The notes beneath the pieces were generated by a model. It was given only the letters and a program-made list of their open reading frames with translations, was not told the DNA's origin and searched no databases. A DNA stretch of 51,051 bases from Sphingorhabdus sp. GTDB taxonomy: Bacteria; Pseudomonadota; Alphaproteobacteria; Sphingomonadales; Sphingomonadaceae. The DNA lies in contig JADMKQ010000003.1 of NCBI GenBank assembly GCA_015478735.1, positions 1 through 51,051 on the forward strand. Direction: 5' to 3'. A program made the position numbers and the translations under genes. Positions 1 to 10,099 of this stretch are shown here, in pieces; within the stretch, counting starts at the first letter, position 1, and each line of letters begins with the position of its first letter.

Positions 1-416
1 GATAAAGCCTCGACCATCGCGCGGACCGGCGTGATGTCATATCCGGCATTACCGGCAAGGCGGGCAATCTCATCCGCAGGAACACCCTGCTTCGCCTGGG
101 CCAGCGACCACAGAAAAGCGGAGCGAGTGCCCGACCGGCAATAAGCCAGCGTTTTGCCTTCTGCGCCATCAAGTGCGGCGATCATGGCATCGACTTGCGG
201 AGCGGAAAAGCCGCTGTGCGAGATTGGAATGCTGACATAATCAAGACCTGCCGATTTTGCTGCCGCTTCGATGTCGGCGCTTTGCGGTGCGGAAGGTTCC
301 TCGCCGTCCGGACGGTTATTGATGATAAGCGTTACGCCTTCGGCCTTGGCGGCCTCGATATCCGCCAGTTCGATCTGGGGAGATACGCTGATTTTGTCAT
401 TAATCTGGCGGAACAT
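1..416 (-). CDS. TIGR01244-like sulfur transferase / phosphatase (beta-lactamase hydrolase-like), 3' end truncated by window
   Basis: Reverse-strand translation MFRQINDKISVSPQIELADIEAAKAEGVTLIINNRPDGEEPSAPQ...LAYCRSGTRSAFLW, with a CxxGxRS phosphatase-like active site; runs off the window start. Confidence 0.85.
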   Translation of the reverse strand, partial: MFRQINDKISVSPQIELADIEAAKAEGVTLIINNRPDGEEPSAPQSADIEAAAKSAGLDYVSIPISHSGFSAPQVDAMIAALDGAEGKTLAYCRSGTRSAFLWSLAQAKQGVPADEIARLAGNAGYDITPVRAMVEAL

Positions 417-509
417 GGCTTGGCTTTCCTCTTGTGTATTTGGACTCGGCGCTTCTATCGGGCGTGAGCGGCCATTACCATCATTGAAGCGCAAATTGCA
501 CGGCCCTTT

Positions 510-2300
510 TCACGCGCTTTCTTCCTGCGCTTCGGTAACGGCTTGAATCACGTCAAGAAATTGCGGGCCATATTTATCCAGCTTGGCCGCGCCAATGCCG
601 GGAAGTTCCGCCAGTGCCGACAAGTTGCGCGGTTTGAAGCCGGTCATATCACGCAGCACGCTGTCATGGAAAATCACATAAGGCGGAACGCCATGCTCCT
701 TGGCAAGTTCCATCCGCTTGGCCCGCAGCGCATCGAACAGCGGATCGCCGACCGGATTGGGCGAAGCACTCGCACCGCGCCGTCTTTTAGGTTCGCGCAC
801 GGGTGGCTCGACAATCGCAACCTCGGTTTCGCCCTTCAATATGCTGCGCGCCTCTGGCCCGAACATCAATCCGCCATGTTCGGTATTGCGAAGAGCATCG
901 CGCAGCAGCAGCGAGCGCGAGACAGGCTTGATCAGCGGTGCTTCTTCGTCGTTTACAATGTCAAAAACCGAAAGCTTGTCATGCCCGCGCGACAATATCT
1001 TGTCTTCCTGCTTGCCGGTCAGCACCGCTTCCAGATGGCCGACGCCAAAGCTCTGTCCGGTGCGGTAAACGGCAGACAGGAACTTGCGGGCAAGCTCCGT
1101 GACATTGCGGGTAACCGGCGCGTTCAGGCAATTATCGCAATTTCCGCAGCTTTGCGGTGGTTCTTCACCAAAATGTTTGAGCAGGATCGCCCGGCGGCAG
1201 CCCGCTGCCTCGACCAGACCGCCCAAAGCGGCAAGCCTTGTGCGTTCGCTGGCAAGGCGCGTTTCATCGACTTCGGATAATCTTTGCCGGGCGCGCGCGA
1301 AATCTTCCGCGCCCCAGAACATGTGGGCCTCAGCGGGGTCACCGTCGCGGCCTGCGCGGCCGGTTTCCTGATAATAAGCCTCGATCGATTTGGGCAGTCC
1401 GGCATGGGCGACAAAACGGACATCCGGCTTGTCGATGCCCATGCCAAAGGCAATGGTAGCGACCATCACCATATCTTCGGATGCTACAAAATCAGCCTGG
1501 TTACGCTGGCGGATTTCGGGGGGAAGCCCCGCATGATAAGCGCGTGCGCTGCGACCCGTTCTGGCGATCTGGTCCGCCATTTTTTCGGTCGCGTTGCGGG
1601 TGGGGGCATAGATGATGCCGGGGCCGGGGATGCGCTCCACAAGATCGGTAATCTGTTTCGTCAGTCCCTTGCGCGGGGAAATGCTGTAACGGATATTGGG
1701 GCGGTCAAATCCGGCAATGATCAAACCGTCCTGCTCTATACCAAGCTGCACCAATATGTCTTCGCGGGTATGCTTGTCCGCCGTGGCCGTCAGCGCAATG
1801 CGCGGAACATCGGGGAAATGGTCGAGCAAAGGGCGCAGCAAGCGATAATCGGGTCGGAAATCATGCCCCCATTCCGATACGCAGTGCGCTTCATCTATGG
1901 CAAAAAGGGAAATGCTGGTCTGCTCAAGCAGGCTGCGAAAATGGTCGCCCGAAGCGCGTTCGGGGGCGGCATAGAGCAGGTCCAGTTCGCCTGCTTTCAA
2001 CCGCGCGATAGTCTCGGCCCTGTTGTCATCGGCAGAGGTAAGCGTTGCTGCGCGAATACCCACGGCTTCGGCGCTGCGTAATTGATCGTGCATTAGTGCG
2101 ATCAGAGGAGAGATCACGACCACCGTGCCTGCATTGGTAATGGCTGGGAGCTGATAGCACAGGGATTTTCCCGCGCCCGTCGGCATGACCGCCAGCGTAT
2201 TCCTGCGCTCCATCACCCGCGTAAGGACTTCAGCCTGCACCCCGCGGAAAGCATTAAAGCCAAAGGTCGATTTAAGCAGGGGAAGGAGATTCTCGATCAT
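510..2300 (-). CDS. recQ: ATP-dependent DNA helicase RecQ
   Basis: 596 aa; motifs MPTGAGKSLCYQLPA, DEAHCVSEWGHDFRPDY, QETGRAGRDG, CGNCDNC zinc-binding region, C-terminal HRDC-like domain. Confidence 0.97.
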   Translation of the reverse strand: MIENLLPLLKSTFGFNAFRGVQAEVLTRVMERRNTLAVMPTGAGKSLCYQLPAITNAGTVVVISPLIALMHDQLRSAEAVGIRAATLTSADDNRAETIARLKAGELDLLYAAPERASGDHFRSLLEQTSISLFAIDEAHCVSEWGHDFRPDYRLLRPLLDHFPDVPRIALTATADKHTREDILVQLGIEQDGLIIAGFDRPNIRYSISPRKGLTKQITDLVERIPGPGIIYAPTRNATEKMADQIARTGRSARAYHAGLPPEIRQRNQADFVASEDMVMVATIAFGMGIDKPDVRFVAHAGLPKSIEAYYQETGRAGRDGDPAEAHMFWGAEDFARARQRLSEVDETRLASERTRLAALGGLVEAAGCRRAILLKHFGEEPPQSCGNCDNCLNAPVTRNVTELARKFLSAVYRTGQSFGVGHLEAVLTGKQEDKILSRGHDKLSVFDIVNDEEAPLIKPVSRSLLLRDALRNTEHGGLMFGPEARSILKGETEVAIVEPPVREPKRRRGASASPNPVGDPLFDALRAKRMELAKEHGVPPYVIFHDSVLRDMTGFKPRNLSALAELPGIGAAKLDKYGPQFLDVIQAVTEAQEESA

Positions 2301-2369
2301 CCGGCTGTCCTACCCAGAGGAGCGAGGGAACGGAACCGTTAAAGTGGGGAAGGGCAATTTTGTGAGATA

Positions 2370-3680
2370 TCAATCCTGCAATCTGCGCGCAGCCCGCCAG
2401 AAGTGAAAGCCAGCCCAGATGTTAAACAGCGCCAGCAACGCGAGGGCCCGCTGCAACGCGGCGCTGTCGCTCAGGTCGCTGCTGAACATATCAGACAACA
2501 TGCCGACAAAGACCGGACCAATGCCAAGCCCGATTATTCCCGCGAGCAAAAGGTAGATAGCCACCGCCATCGCTCTGGTTTCGTCGCTTGCCAGTTTCTG
2601 TATGGCGGAGAAATTGGGGCCGTAATAGAATGTCGCTGCGAAGGTCGGGATGGCCAGCAAGAGCATGGCCAGATTGCCGTTTGGTGCATAGAGCGCCAAA
2701 ATCATGCCCGGAACAGAGACAAGCATGACCAGAGCGGTCAGCACAAGTGGCAGCGTAGCGCGAATTGTTCCGAAACGATCACCGGCTTTCCCGCCAAGCC
2801 AAGCGCCGAGCGCACCAGACAGCCCGACCATGATACCCAGTTTCCAGCCCAACTCCCCATAGCCCATATTATGCACACGGACGAACAGGCTGCCGTAGAA
2901 ACTGGCAATGCCATAAGCAACAAATTGCACGAGAATACCTGCGGCGACCAGATGCCAATAAGCCGGCTTGGCTGACAGGGTGCGTAAGGCTTCTTTCAAA
3001 CTGATCTTGCTGGGATCACGCTTGAACGCCTGTGACAAGGGTATATTGCCGCGCGGATCGTGTATGGTGAACCAGACGACCAGAGCGATAATGATACCGG
3101 GCAATCCCGCCATGAAAAATGCGATGCGCCAGTCAAAACGCTCGACGATCCAGCCGCCACCTGCATAAGCAATGAACGCGCCGATAGGGATGGACATGCC
3201 CAATATGCCGAGCGCGCCAGCGCGGCGCTCTGGCGGGAAAAGATCGGCAATTAACGAGTGGGATGCAGGGCCGGACCCTGCTTCACCAATGCCAACGCCA
3301 ACACGGGCCAGGAACAGCTGCGTAAAATTGGCCGCCAGCCCGCAAAGCACTGTCATTGCTGACCAAATCGCAATGGCAATCGCGATGATCCGGCTACGAT
3401 TCCATTTATCCGCCAGAGCCGCCACCGGAATGGCCAGCGTCGTGTAGAAAAGTGCAAAAGACAGCCCGGTCATCAAACCTATCTGTGTATCAGACAGGCC
3501 GAGATCCTGTTTCACCGGTTCCGCCAATATGGTGATGATCTGCCGGTCAAGGAAGTTCAGCATGGTGAGCATGAACAACACGCCAATCACATAATTGGGA
3601 TATTGATTGGGCACCGCTGGGGTGATTTCGGATCGGGTTTCAAGAACTGCCATTACGCAATGATTGACACGAGGGTGCAT
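2370..3680 (-). CDS. MFS transporter (spinster-like)
   Basis: About 436 aa, 12-TM-like; NFLDRQIITILAEPVKQDLGLSDTQIGLMTGLSFALFYTTLAIPVAALADKWNR is typical of MFS. Confidence 0.9.
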   Translation of the reverse strand: MHPRVNHCVMAVLETRSEITPAVPNQYPNYVIGVLFMLTMLNFLDRQIITILAEPVKQDLGLSDTQIGLMTGLSFALFYTTLAIPVAALADKWNRSRIIAIAIAIWSAMTVLCGLAANFTQLFLARVGVGIGEAGSGPASHSLIADLFPPERRAGALGILGMSIPIGAFIAYAGGGWIVERFDWRIAFFMAGLPGIIIALVVWFTIHDPRGNIPLSQAFKRDPSKISLKEALRTLSAKPAYWHLVAAGILVQFVAYGIASFYGSLFVRVHNMGYGELGWKLGIMVGLSGALGAWLGGKAGDRFGTIRATLPLVLTALVMLVSVPGMILALYAPNGNLAMLLLAIPTFAATFYYGPNFSAIQKLASDETRAMAVAIYLLLAGIIGLGIGPVFVGMLSDMFSSDLSDSAALQRALALLALFNIWAGFHFWRAARRLQD

Positions 3681-3878
3681 CACCGAACACCCTTTGTTTA
3701 ATTAGGGTTTCGATAGAAAAATGAGCAGTTTTTGATAGAAGGATACTATTGCAAAACTTGAGACCACGCCCTGTCAAGCGTGGTGCTGATTGAAGCAAAA
3801 CTCCAATATTCCCCCTGTTCATCACAGTAATTTTGTTGTTTACTGGCGACATAAAATAAACAGGCCATCGGAGTTTTC

Positions 3879-6800
3879 ATGAAATATCGTCTTATTACCG
3901 CCCTTGCAGCCATCTCTTTTGCCGGAACTGCCTATGCACAGCCTGTCGATGAGAAGGCCAAAGAGGAAAAATGGGACGTAAACGCACCAAAGGGCGCGAC
4001 GATTAAACAGGTTCCGATCAATACCGATGAGGGTAGCTGGATCGATGTCGATGTCAGCCCCGATGGCGGCAGCGTCGCTTTTGCTCTGCTGGGCGATATT
4101 TACACCATGCCGATTTCCGGCGGCAACCCGACCCGTATTGCCGAAGGGCTGGCCTGGGAAGTCCAGCCGCGATTCTCCCCCGATGGTAATCGTATCGCCT
4201 TTACGTCGGATCGCGGCGGCGGGGATAATATCTGGATCATGAACCGGGATGGCAGCGACAAAAAGCAAGTGACCAAAGAAGAGTTCCGCTTGCTCAACCA
4301 GCCAAGCTGGAGTCCGGATGGCCGTTACATCATTGCCAAGAAACATTTTACCACCGGCCGTTCACTTGGCACCGGAGAGGTCTGGGTCTATCATGTTTCC
4401 GGCGGGGCGGGCGTTGTGCTGGTCAAGAAGCCCAATGACACGCATCAAAAAGAACTGGGCGAGCCGATTTACGCGCCCGATGGCAAATCGCTCTATTATA
4501 CGCGTAACATCACGCCTGGCGGCCAGTTTATTTATGCGCAGGATTCCAATACCGACCTGTTCAATATCGAGGAATATGATCTGGAAACCGGCGAAATCAG
4601 CACCGCAGTTTCCGGCCTTGGCGGGTCCGTGCGGCCAACCCCTTCGCCCGATGGCAAAAGCATTGCCTTTGTCCGGCGTGAACGCACCCAGTCAAAATTA
4701 TATGTCAAAGACATAACCACCGGCATCGAGCGGAAAATCTATGATGACCTGGATCAGGATGTGCAGGAAACCTGGGCAGTCACCGGCGTCTATCCCAATA
4801 TGGACTGGACTCCCGATAGCCGCAGCATCGTGTTCTGGGCAGGTGGCAAGATCCGCAAGGTGGCTGCAGATGGCTCCGGATCGTCGGTCATTCCGTTCAC
4901 AATCAACGACACTCGCGGCGTTGCCGATGCTCCGCATCCCAAAATCCCGGTCGCGTCTGACAGCTTCACCGCCAAAATGCCGCGCTTTGCAGCGGTATCG
5001 CCCAATGGCCGGCAAGTGGTGTTTGAAAGTCTGGGGCAGCTTTATATAAAGCCGATGAGCGGCGGAACGGCCAAGCGGTTGACCAACAGCAATGGCGAGC
5101 GCGAGCTTTTCCCCTCATGGTCGCGCGATGGGCGCTCAATTGTATATGTCGGCTGGACCGACAAGGAGCTGGGCCAGATAAAGACGGTTAGCGCGTCTGG
5201 TGGTTCCGCGCGCGCCGTTACCAATCGGCCCGGTCATTATGCCCGTCCGCGTTTCTCACCCGATGGCCGCACGATCATATTTGAAATGAAGGATGGCGGC
5301 TATCTGACCTCTCCCGCTTATTCGATGGATGACGGGATTTACAGCGTCGCTGCATCCGGCGGGACACCGCAGCGTATCACCAAGGATGCGGCTGGCCCGC
5401 AATTTGGTGCAAATAGCGACCGTATCTTCATGATGGAGCAAAAAGATAACAAGCGCATATTGACGAGCAGCGATATGAATGGCGAGGCCAAGCGCACCCA
5501 TGCGACGGGTGAACTGACCACCGATTATATCGTATCGCCCGACGGCCAATATGTCGCTTTCCGACAGAATTACGAAGCTTTTGTCATGCCGCTTCTGCCC
5601 GGCACTCAGGAGGTCGCGGTGACTCCGGATAGCAAATCGCTGCCCGTAGCAGCGGTGAGCAGCGGTGGTGCGGACTATATCCACTGGTCCCAGAATGGTC
5701 AGCAGCTTCACTGGAGCGTGGGACCGACGGTTTACACGGTCCAGACCAACGCGATTTTCCCCTCTGCACCGACTGGCAAGGACGCGCCTAAATTCACTCC
5801 GCCAAGCAGCGGCGTGTCGCTGGAGCGGACGATCGCGGCGGATAAACCCAGCGGCACATTGGCGCTGGTCGGAGCGCGGTTGATAACTATGGGCGATGAA
5901 GCAGGCGGGATTGTCGAAGACGGCACGATTGTCGTGAGGGATAACAAGATTGTCTCCGTCGGTCCGCGCGGCTCTGTTGCTGTGCCAGCGGGCACGACCA
6001 TCGTTGATCTGACCGGCAAGACCATTGTTCCCGGCTATATCGACGCCCATGCTCATGGTCCGCAGGGCACGGATGAACTGGTGCCGCAGCAAAACTGGTC
6101 GCTGATCCAGAACCTCGCGCTTGGCACAACCACGATCCACGACCCATCTAGCCGTGCGAGCGAGATTTTTGTCGCTGCGGAAATGCAGCGGGCAGGGCAG
6201 ATGCTTGGACCGCGTATCTTTTCCACCGGTGAAGTCGTCTATGGTGCAAAGGCCGCCGATGTCTATGCAGAGATCAACAATCTCGACGATGCGCTTGATC
6301 ATGTCCGGCGGCTAAAGGCACAGGGCGGGCATAGCGTGAAAAACTATAACCAGCCACGCCGGGAACAGCGTCAGCAAGTGGTCGAAGCGGCGCGTCAGGA
6401 AAATATGCTGGTCGTGGCGGAAGGCGGCTCGCTTTTCGGCATGGACATGTCGCTGGTCGCCGATGGCAACAGCACGCTGGAGCATAATATCCCGCTCGAT
6501 ATTTTCTATGACGATGTGGTCCAGATGTTTTCCCAGTCACAGACCAATTACACGCCCACACTTGTGGTGAGCTATGGCGGCCTGGCGGGTGATCCATACT
6601 GGCGGCAGGCGACTGACGTGTTCAAACATCCGTTGTTGATCCACACACCGCCCAAGCAACTGGCCGCTGCGACTGTGCGCAGGACAATGGCGCCGGAAGC
6701 GGATTTTGTGGATGATGACAATGCCCGTGAAGCCAAGAAGCTGGCGGATAAGGGCGTTCTGGTATCCATTGGCGCGCATGGGCAGCAGGCGGGTATCGGA

Positions 6801-7088
6801 ACACATTGGGAGCTGTGGTCCTTTGTTCGCGGCGGCATGTCCCCGCTTCAGGCACTGCGCTCCGGAACGATTGACTCGGCAAAGTCGCTTGGCATGGATG
6901 AAGAAATCGGATCACTCGAAGCGGGCAAGCTGGCCGATCTCGTCGTGCTCGATGCCGATCCCACGGCGGATATCCAGAACAGCGACAATATCCACCGGGT
7001 GATGGTGAATGGCCGGATGTATGACCCCGTGACCATGAACGAAGTCACCACTGGCACGCGTCAAAGAGCAGCTTATTGGTGGGAATGA
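3879..7088 (+). CDS. Secreted amidohydrolase with N-terminal TolB/WD40-like beta-propeller
   Basis: 1069 aa; signal peptide; repeated SPDGxxIAF propeller motifs; C-terminal amidohydrolase (GKTIVPGYIDAHAHGP, GSLEAGKLADLVVLDADP). Confidence 0.93.
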   Translation: MKYRLITALAAISFAGTAYAQPVDEKAKEEKWDVNAPKGATIKQVPINTDEGSWIDVDVSPDGGSVAFALLGDIYTMPISGGNPTRIAEGLAWEVQPRFSPDGNRIAFTSDRGGGDNIWIMNRDGSDKKQVTKEEFRLLNQPSWSPDGRYIIAKKHFTTGRSLGTGEVWVYHVSGGAGVVLVKKPNDTHQKELGEPIYAPDGKSLYYTRNITPGGQFIYAQDSNTDLFNIEEYDLETGEISTAVSGLGGSVRPTPSPDGKSIAFVRRERTQSKLYVKDITTGIERKIYDDLDQDVQETWAVTGVYPNMDWTPDSRSIVFWAGGKIRKVAADGSGSSVIPFTINDTRGVADAPHPKIPVASDSFTAKMPRFAAVSPNGRQVVFESLGQLYIKPMSGGTAKRLTNSNGERELFPSWSRDGRSIVYVGWTDKELGQIKTVSASGGSARAVTNRPGHYARPRFSPDGRTIIFEMKDGGYLTSPAYSMDDGIYSVAASGGTPQRITKDAAGPQFGANSDRIFMMEQKDNKRILTSSDMNGEAKRTHATGELTTDYIVSPDGQYVAFRQNYEAFVMPLLPGTQEVAVTPDSKSLPVAAVSSGGADYIHWSQNGQQLHWSVGPTVYTVQTNAIFPSAPTGKDAPKFTPPSSGVSLERTIAADKPSGTLALVGARLITMGDEAGGIVEDGTIVVRDNKIVSVGPRGSVAVPAGTTIVDLTGKTIVPGYIDAHAHGPQGTDELVPQQNWSLIQNLALGTTTIHDPSSRASEIFVAAEMQRAGQMLGPRIFSTGEVVYGAKAADVYAEINNLDDALDHVRRLKAQGGHSVKNYNQPRREQRQQVVEAARQENMLVVAEGGSLFGMDMSLVADGNSTLEHNIPLDIFYDDVVQMFSQSQTNYTPTLVVSYGGLAGDPYWRQATDVFKHPLLIHTPPKQLAAATVRRTMAPEADFVDDDNAREAKKLADKGVLVSIGAHGQQAGIGTHWELWSFVRGGMSPLQALRSGTIDSAKSLGMDEEIGSLEAGKLADLVVLDADPTADIQNSDNIHRVMVNGRMYDPVTMNEVTTGTRQRAAYWWE

Positions 7089-7094
7089 TGTACG

Positions 7095-7124
7095 GCGCGC
7101 CGGATTCGGGGTAATCCGGCGCGC
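7095..7124. terminator. 12-bp perfect hairpin after the amidohydrolase gene
   Basis: GCGCGCCGGATT-CGGGGT-AATCCGGCGCGC; no long T tract. Confidence 0.55.
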
Positions 7125-7335
7125 AATTCGGGCTTAGTCGCAAGGTTTTCTGCTATCACTTTAAACAGGAATGCTCTGTTTCTCGCGTAATAATCTTACA
7201 AAACACCCTGCTTTTTGCAGAAAATGCAAGCGAGTTGCAAAAATGAAACTCGCAGGTGCAGCATTTCAAATTGATACTTATTTTTTCCTCAGCCAATAAC
7301 CACTCCAAATTTACTACTTTTACCGGAGTCTCGTT

Positions 7336-7605
7336 ATGAACAAATTTACTGCTATCATTCTCGGCGCAGCTGCGCTTTCTCTCACCGCTCCTGCTTTTGC
7401 TGCTGACGTAGAAGTCGAACGCAACGAACGTCTCTATGATGCGTCCGGTGCAAGCGTTGCAAAAGTGAACCGCGTTGAAACTGACGGCGACGTACTGGTT
7501 ATCTACAAAGGTAAAGTGCGCCGCATCCAGTCTGACACCCTCTCAAAAACCGACGGCAAACTGGCGACGACATTGACCAAAAAAGAAATTCGTGGCCTGA
7601 ACTAG
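7336..7605 (+). CDS. Small exported hypothetical protein (89 aa)
   Basis: Signal peptide MNKFTAIILGAAALSLTAPAFA-AD; upstream ACCGGAG RBS; followed by a terminator. Confidence 0.75.
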   Translation: MNKFTAIILGAAALSLTAPAFAADVEVERNERLYDASGASVAKVNRVETDGDVLVIYKGKVRRIQSDTLSKTDGKLATTLTKKEIRGLN

Positions 7606-7648
7606 GTTAGCCGTTATTCAGCGACTGATTTTTCGGTCGGTGATTGTT

Positions 7649-7684
7649 AAAAGCCAGCGCGCGCATGTCGTTCGCTGGCTTTTT
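7649..7684 (+). terminator. Rho-independent terminator
   Basis: AAAAGCCAGCG...CGCTGGCTTTTT hairpin with T tract. Confidence 0.8.
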
Positions 7685-7694
7685 ATTTGAGTCG

Positions 7695-8294
7695 TTAGAT
7701 TTGCACTTCTGCCTGCGCTAAGTCTTCGGGCGTATTGATGTTCATAAAAGCCTGCTCATCGGGCCAGCTAATCCGCTTTGCATCGCATTGCCGGGCCAGC
7801 CATTGAAGCGATGGTGACGGTTCGTGCAGCGACCCGGATTGTTTGCTGATCCGGTAAGCTTCACACACCGAGCGCACAATATCGCAGCGCCAATAACCAA
7901 AAACCGGATGCAAATGCTGCGGTCCCTGGGCTACAGAGCAGCCGGGAACGGAGCTTAGCCGCCGAATAAGATCATCCGGTGCAAAAGGCGCATCAACGGG
8001 GATCGTCACAAAGCCTTCTGCTTCCGGGCATAACATCGGCAAATGCGCTGCGATCGTGAATATCGCGCCAACCGGTCCGCCCGGCATGTCCGGATCATCA
8101 GAGATAATATCGACACCCGTATCAAAATCGTCGGACGCCGATAGCCATATCCGGTCGGCAGAAGATTGAAAGCGCCCAATCGCCCGGTCGATCAGCCGGA
8201 CTCCATCAAGCCGGATCGCGGCCTTGTCCTGACCCATCCGGCGCGACTGGCCCCCCGCTAATATAATCAGGCAGGTCGGGGGATTATCGTTCAT
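7695..8294 (-). CDS. mobA: Molybdenum cofactor guanylyltransferase
   Basis: LAGGQSRRMGQDKAAIRLDGVRLIDRAI nucleotidyltransferase motif; VDAPFAPDDLI. Confidence 0.92.
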   Translation of the reverse strand: MNDNPPTCLIILAGGQSRRMGQDKAAIRLDGVRLIDRAIGRFQSSADRIWLSASDDFDTGVDIISDDPDMPGGPVGAIFTIAAHLPMLCPEAEGFVTIPVDAPFAPDDLIRRLSSVPGCSVAQGPQHLHPVFGYWRCDIVRSVCEAYRISKQSGSLHEPSPSLQWLARQCDAKRISWPDEQAFMNINTPEDLAQAEVQI

Positions 8295-8373
8295 CTCTTA
8301 TCGCTCCAGCCGGAAAAGCAGTTCCTGCACTTTGGCTTTCGCGGTGCATCCTGTCCAGCAATTCCCCGTCCGT

Positions 8374-8490
8374 TTAGAAGACCGGAAAAAATATTGCCTG
8401 AAGCACCAAAAGGATCGGAATGATCGCGCTGCCCAGCTTCGCCAATCCAGTGGTTGCGACATGCGGGACATAAGGAGCGGACTTTTGCAT
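8374..8490 (-). CDS. Putative 38-aa single-TM microprotein
   Basis: MQKSAPYVPHVATTGLAKLGSAIIPILLVLQAIFFPVF*; lies between recF and mobA; RBS weak. Confidence 0.3.
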   Translation of the reverse strand: MQKSAPYVPHVATTGLAKLGSAIIPILLVLQAIFFPVF

Positions 8491-8537
8491 GGTGCGAACC
8501 TGAACAAAAGAAGCAAATATAATGTTAACGTGCGCGA

Positions 8538-9611
8538 TTAACGAACAGTAACGCTGCCTTCCGCTACCCTGAAGTGCAGGGCATCATCAGGCGCATCGTC
8601 AAACAATCCCGGTTCGGTTCCGGTCAACCAGACCTGACCGCCTTTTTCCGACAATTTGCCAAATAAAGCGGCCCGGCGTCTGGGGTCGAGATGGGCTGCT
8701 ACTTCGTCAAGCAACAGGACTGGGCGGCTTCCACGCTGCTCAGCGATCAGATCGGCATGGGCCAATATGATCGAGAAGAGCAGGGCCTTTTGCTCGCCGG
8801 TAGAACATTTCTCCGCCGCCTGATCCTTGGCTGCGTGAAAAACGGTGAGGTCGGCGCGATGTGGGCCTTTCAGTGTGCGGCCCGCGGCTCTGTCTTCCCG
8901 CCGGTTCGATTTCAAGCTGTGGAGCAAAACCTCCGGATCATGATGGCCGCCATCCTCCAGATTCAGCCTGGGCGCAGCAAACAGCCCGTCATCTGTGCCT
9001 TCCAGCATTGCGTTCAGTTCCTGCGTAATGCGTAAACGCGCCTGCGCGGCGGCGCTGCCAAAGCGCACTAATTGTCCATCCAGCGCGTCGAGCCATTCGC
9101 TATCCGGCATATAGTCGTCCGCCAGCAGCCGGTTACGCTCCCGCCTTGCCGCATCGTAGCGGGTGCAATTCCGCGGATGGTCAGGTTCCAGAGCAGTCAC
9201 CAACCGGTCGAGAAAATTGCGTCGACCCGACGGTCCTTCCATGAACAAGCGGTCCATCGCAGGGGTTAGCCATAATATCGAAAGCCATTGCGCCAGATCA
9301 TTTGTCGGCACTGCGGCACCGTTGACACGTGTCTTGCGCCGCTCCGGATAGGCTGCGCTGGTCCCTGTGCCCAATTGGACATCGCCCATTTCGGCGGCTA
9401 CCGCGAAATCGCCGGAGCCATCTTCATAAGCAATGTCTTTTAGTGCGGCGCGCCGCAAACCCCGACCAGGCGCCAGAAGCGATACAGCCTCCAGAATATT
9501 GGTCTTTCCAGCCCCGTTCTCACCGCTCAACACCACAAAGCCCGGAGCGGCTTCCAGGCGTAATTGCGGGTAATTCCTGAAATTCTGCAAAGTGAGCCGG
9601 GAAATCGTCAT
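8538..9611 (-). CDS. recF: DNA replication/repair protein RecF
   Basis: [43 protein letters not shown] Walker [12 protein letters not shown] Walker B. Confidence 0.96.
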   Translation of the reverse strand: MTISRLTLQNFRNYPQLRLEAAPGFVVLSGENGAGKTNILEAVSLLAPGRGLRRAALKDIAYEDGSGDFAVAAEMGDVQLGTGTSAAYPERRKTRVNGAAVPTNDLAQWLSILWLTPAMDRLFMEGPSGRRNFLDRLVTALEPDHPRNCTRYDAARRERNRLLADDYMPDSEWLDALDGQLVRFGSAAAQARLRITQELNAMLEGTDDGLFAAPRLNLEDGGHHDPEVLLHSLKSNRREDRAAGRTLKGPHRADLTVFHAAKDQAAEKCSTGEQKALLFSIILAHADLIAEQRGSRPVLLLDEVAAHLDPRRRAALFGKLSEKGGQVWLTGTEPGLFDDAPDDALHFRVAEGSVTVR

Positions 9612-9821
9612 GACAGGGTGATGCTCTACCCGTGGGTGAATGGGATGAGAAGGAAAATCGCGATTCACGGCCATGCGCGGTGATGCGTCTGTTCTAAAGC
9701 GTTCATATCCCATTCACCTAATCCCAAAAGTTAGGAATAAATCCCAAAGGTAAGTTTATGGCAATATCGGATAAGTGTCTGAATCTCAGTAAATCATTGT
9801 AATTCATAGACTTTATAAAAC

Positions 9822-9837
9822 TGGCACGGCCTGTGCA
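9822..9837 (+). promoter_or_regulatory. Sigma54-type promoter (-24/-12)
   Basis: TGGCACGGCCTGTGCA versus consensus TGGCACGNNNNTTGCW; one mismatch; GG/GC spacing correct; 60 bp upstream of a microprotein-pspC pair. Confidence 0.7.
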
Positions 9838-9896
9838 AAGTATGAGACATCTTCGCCAACACGGACGAAGGCCAAATTTAAAGGAAGGACCTCACA

Positions 9897-10016
9897 ATGT
9901 TTATCAATAGCTCAAGCAACATCGCCGCTGCATTCGCCGCCATCATCTCTGCTGCAATCTTCATTACAGCCAGCGTAGGACCAGCCGTTAACAACGCCGG
10001 CACATTGCTGATCTGA
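9897..10016 (+). CDS. 39-aa membrane microprotein upstream of pspC-like gene
   Basis: MFINSSSNIAAAFAAIISAAIFITASVGPAVNNAGTLLI*; RBS AAGGAAGGACC; not in the supplied ORF track. Confidence 0.65.
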   Translation: MFINSSSNIAAAFAAIISAAIFITASVGPAVNNAGTLLI

Positions 10017-10099
10017 TGGCAAGCCGGAAAGAAAGCACCGGTTCCTCGCCGCGCAGTTGGCCGGAACCGGTTGCTCCCCCACACAGGAAGAAGGGTATT

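Noticed and set aside
5256-6302. 348-aa minus-strand ORF inside the amidohydrolase gene
   Set aside because: Arg/His-rich low-plausibility protein antisense to a well-supported gene.
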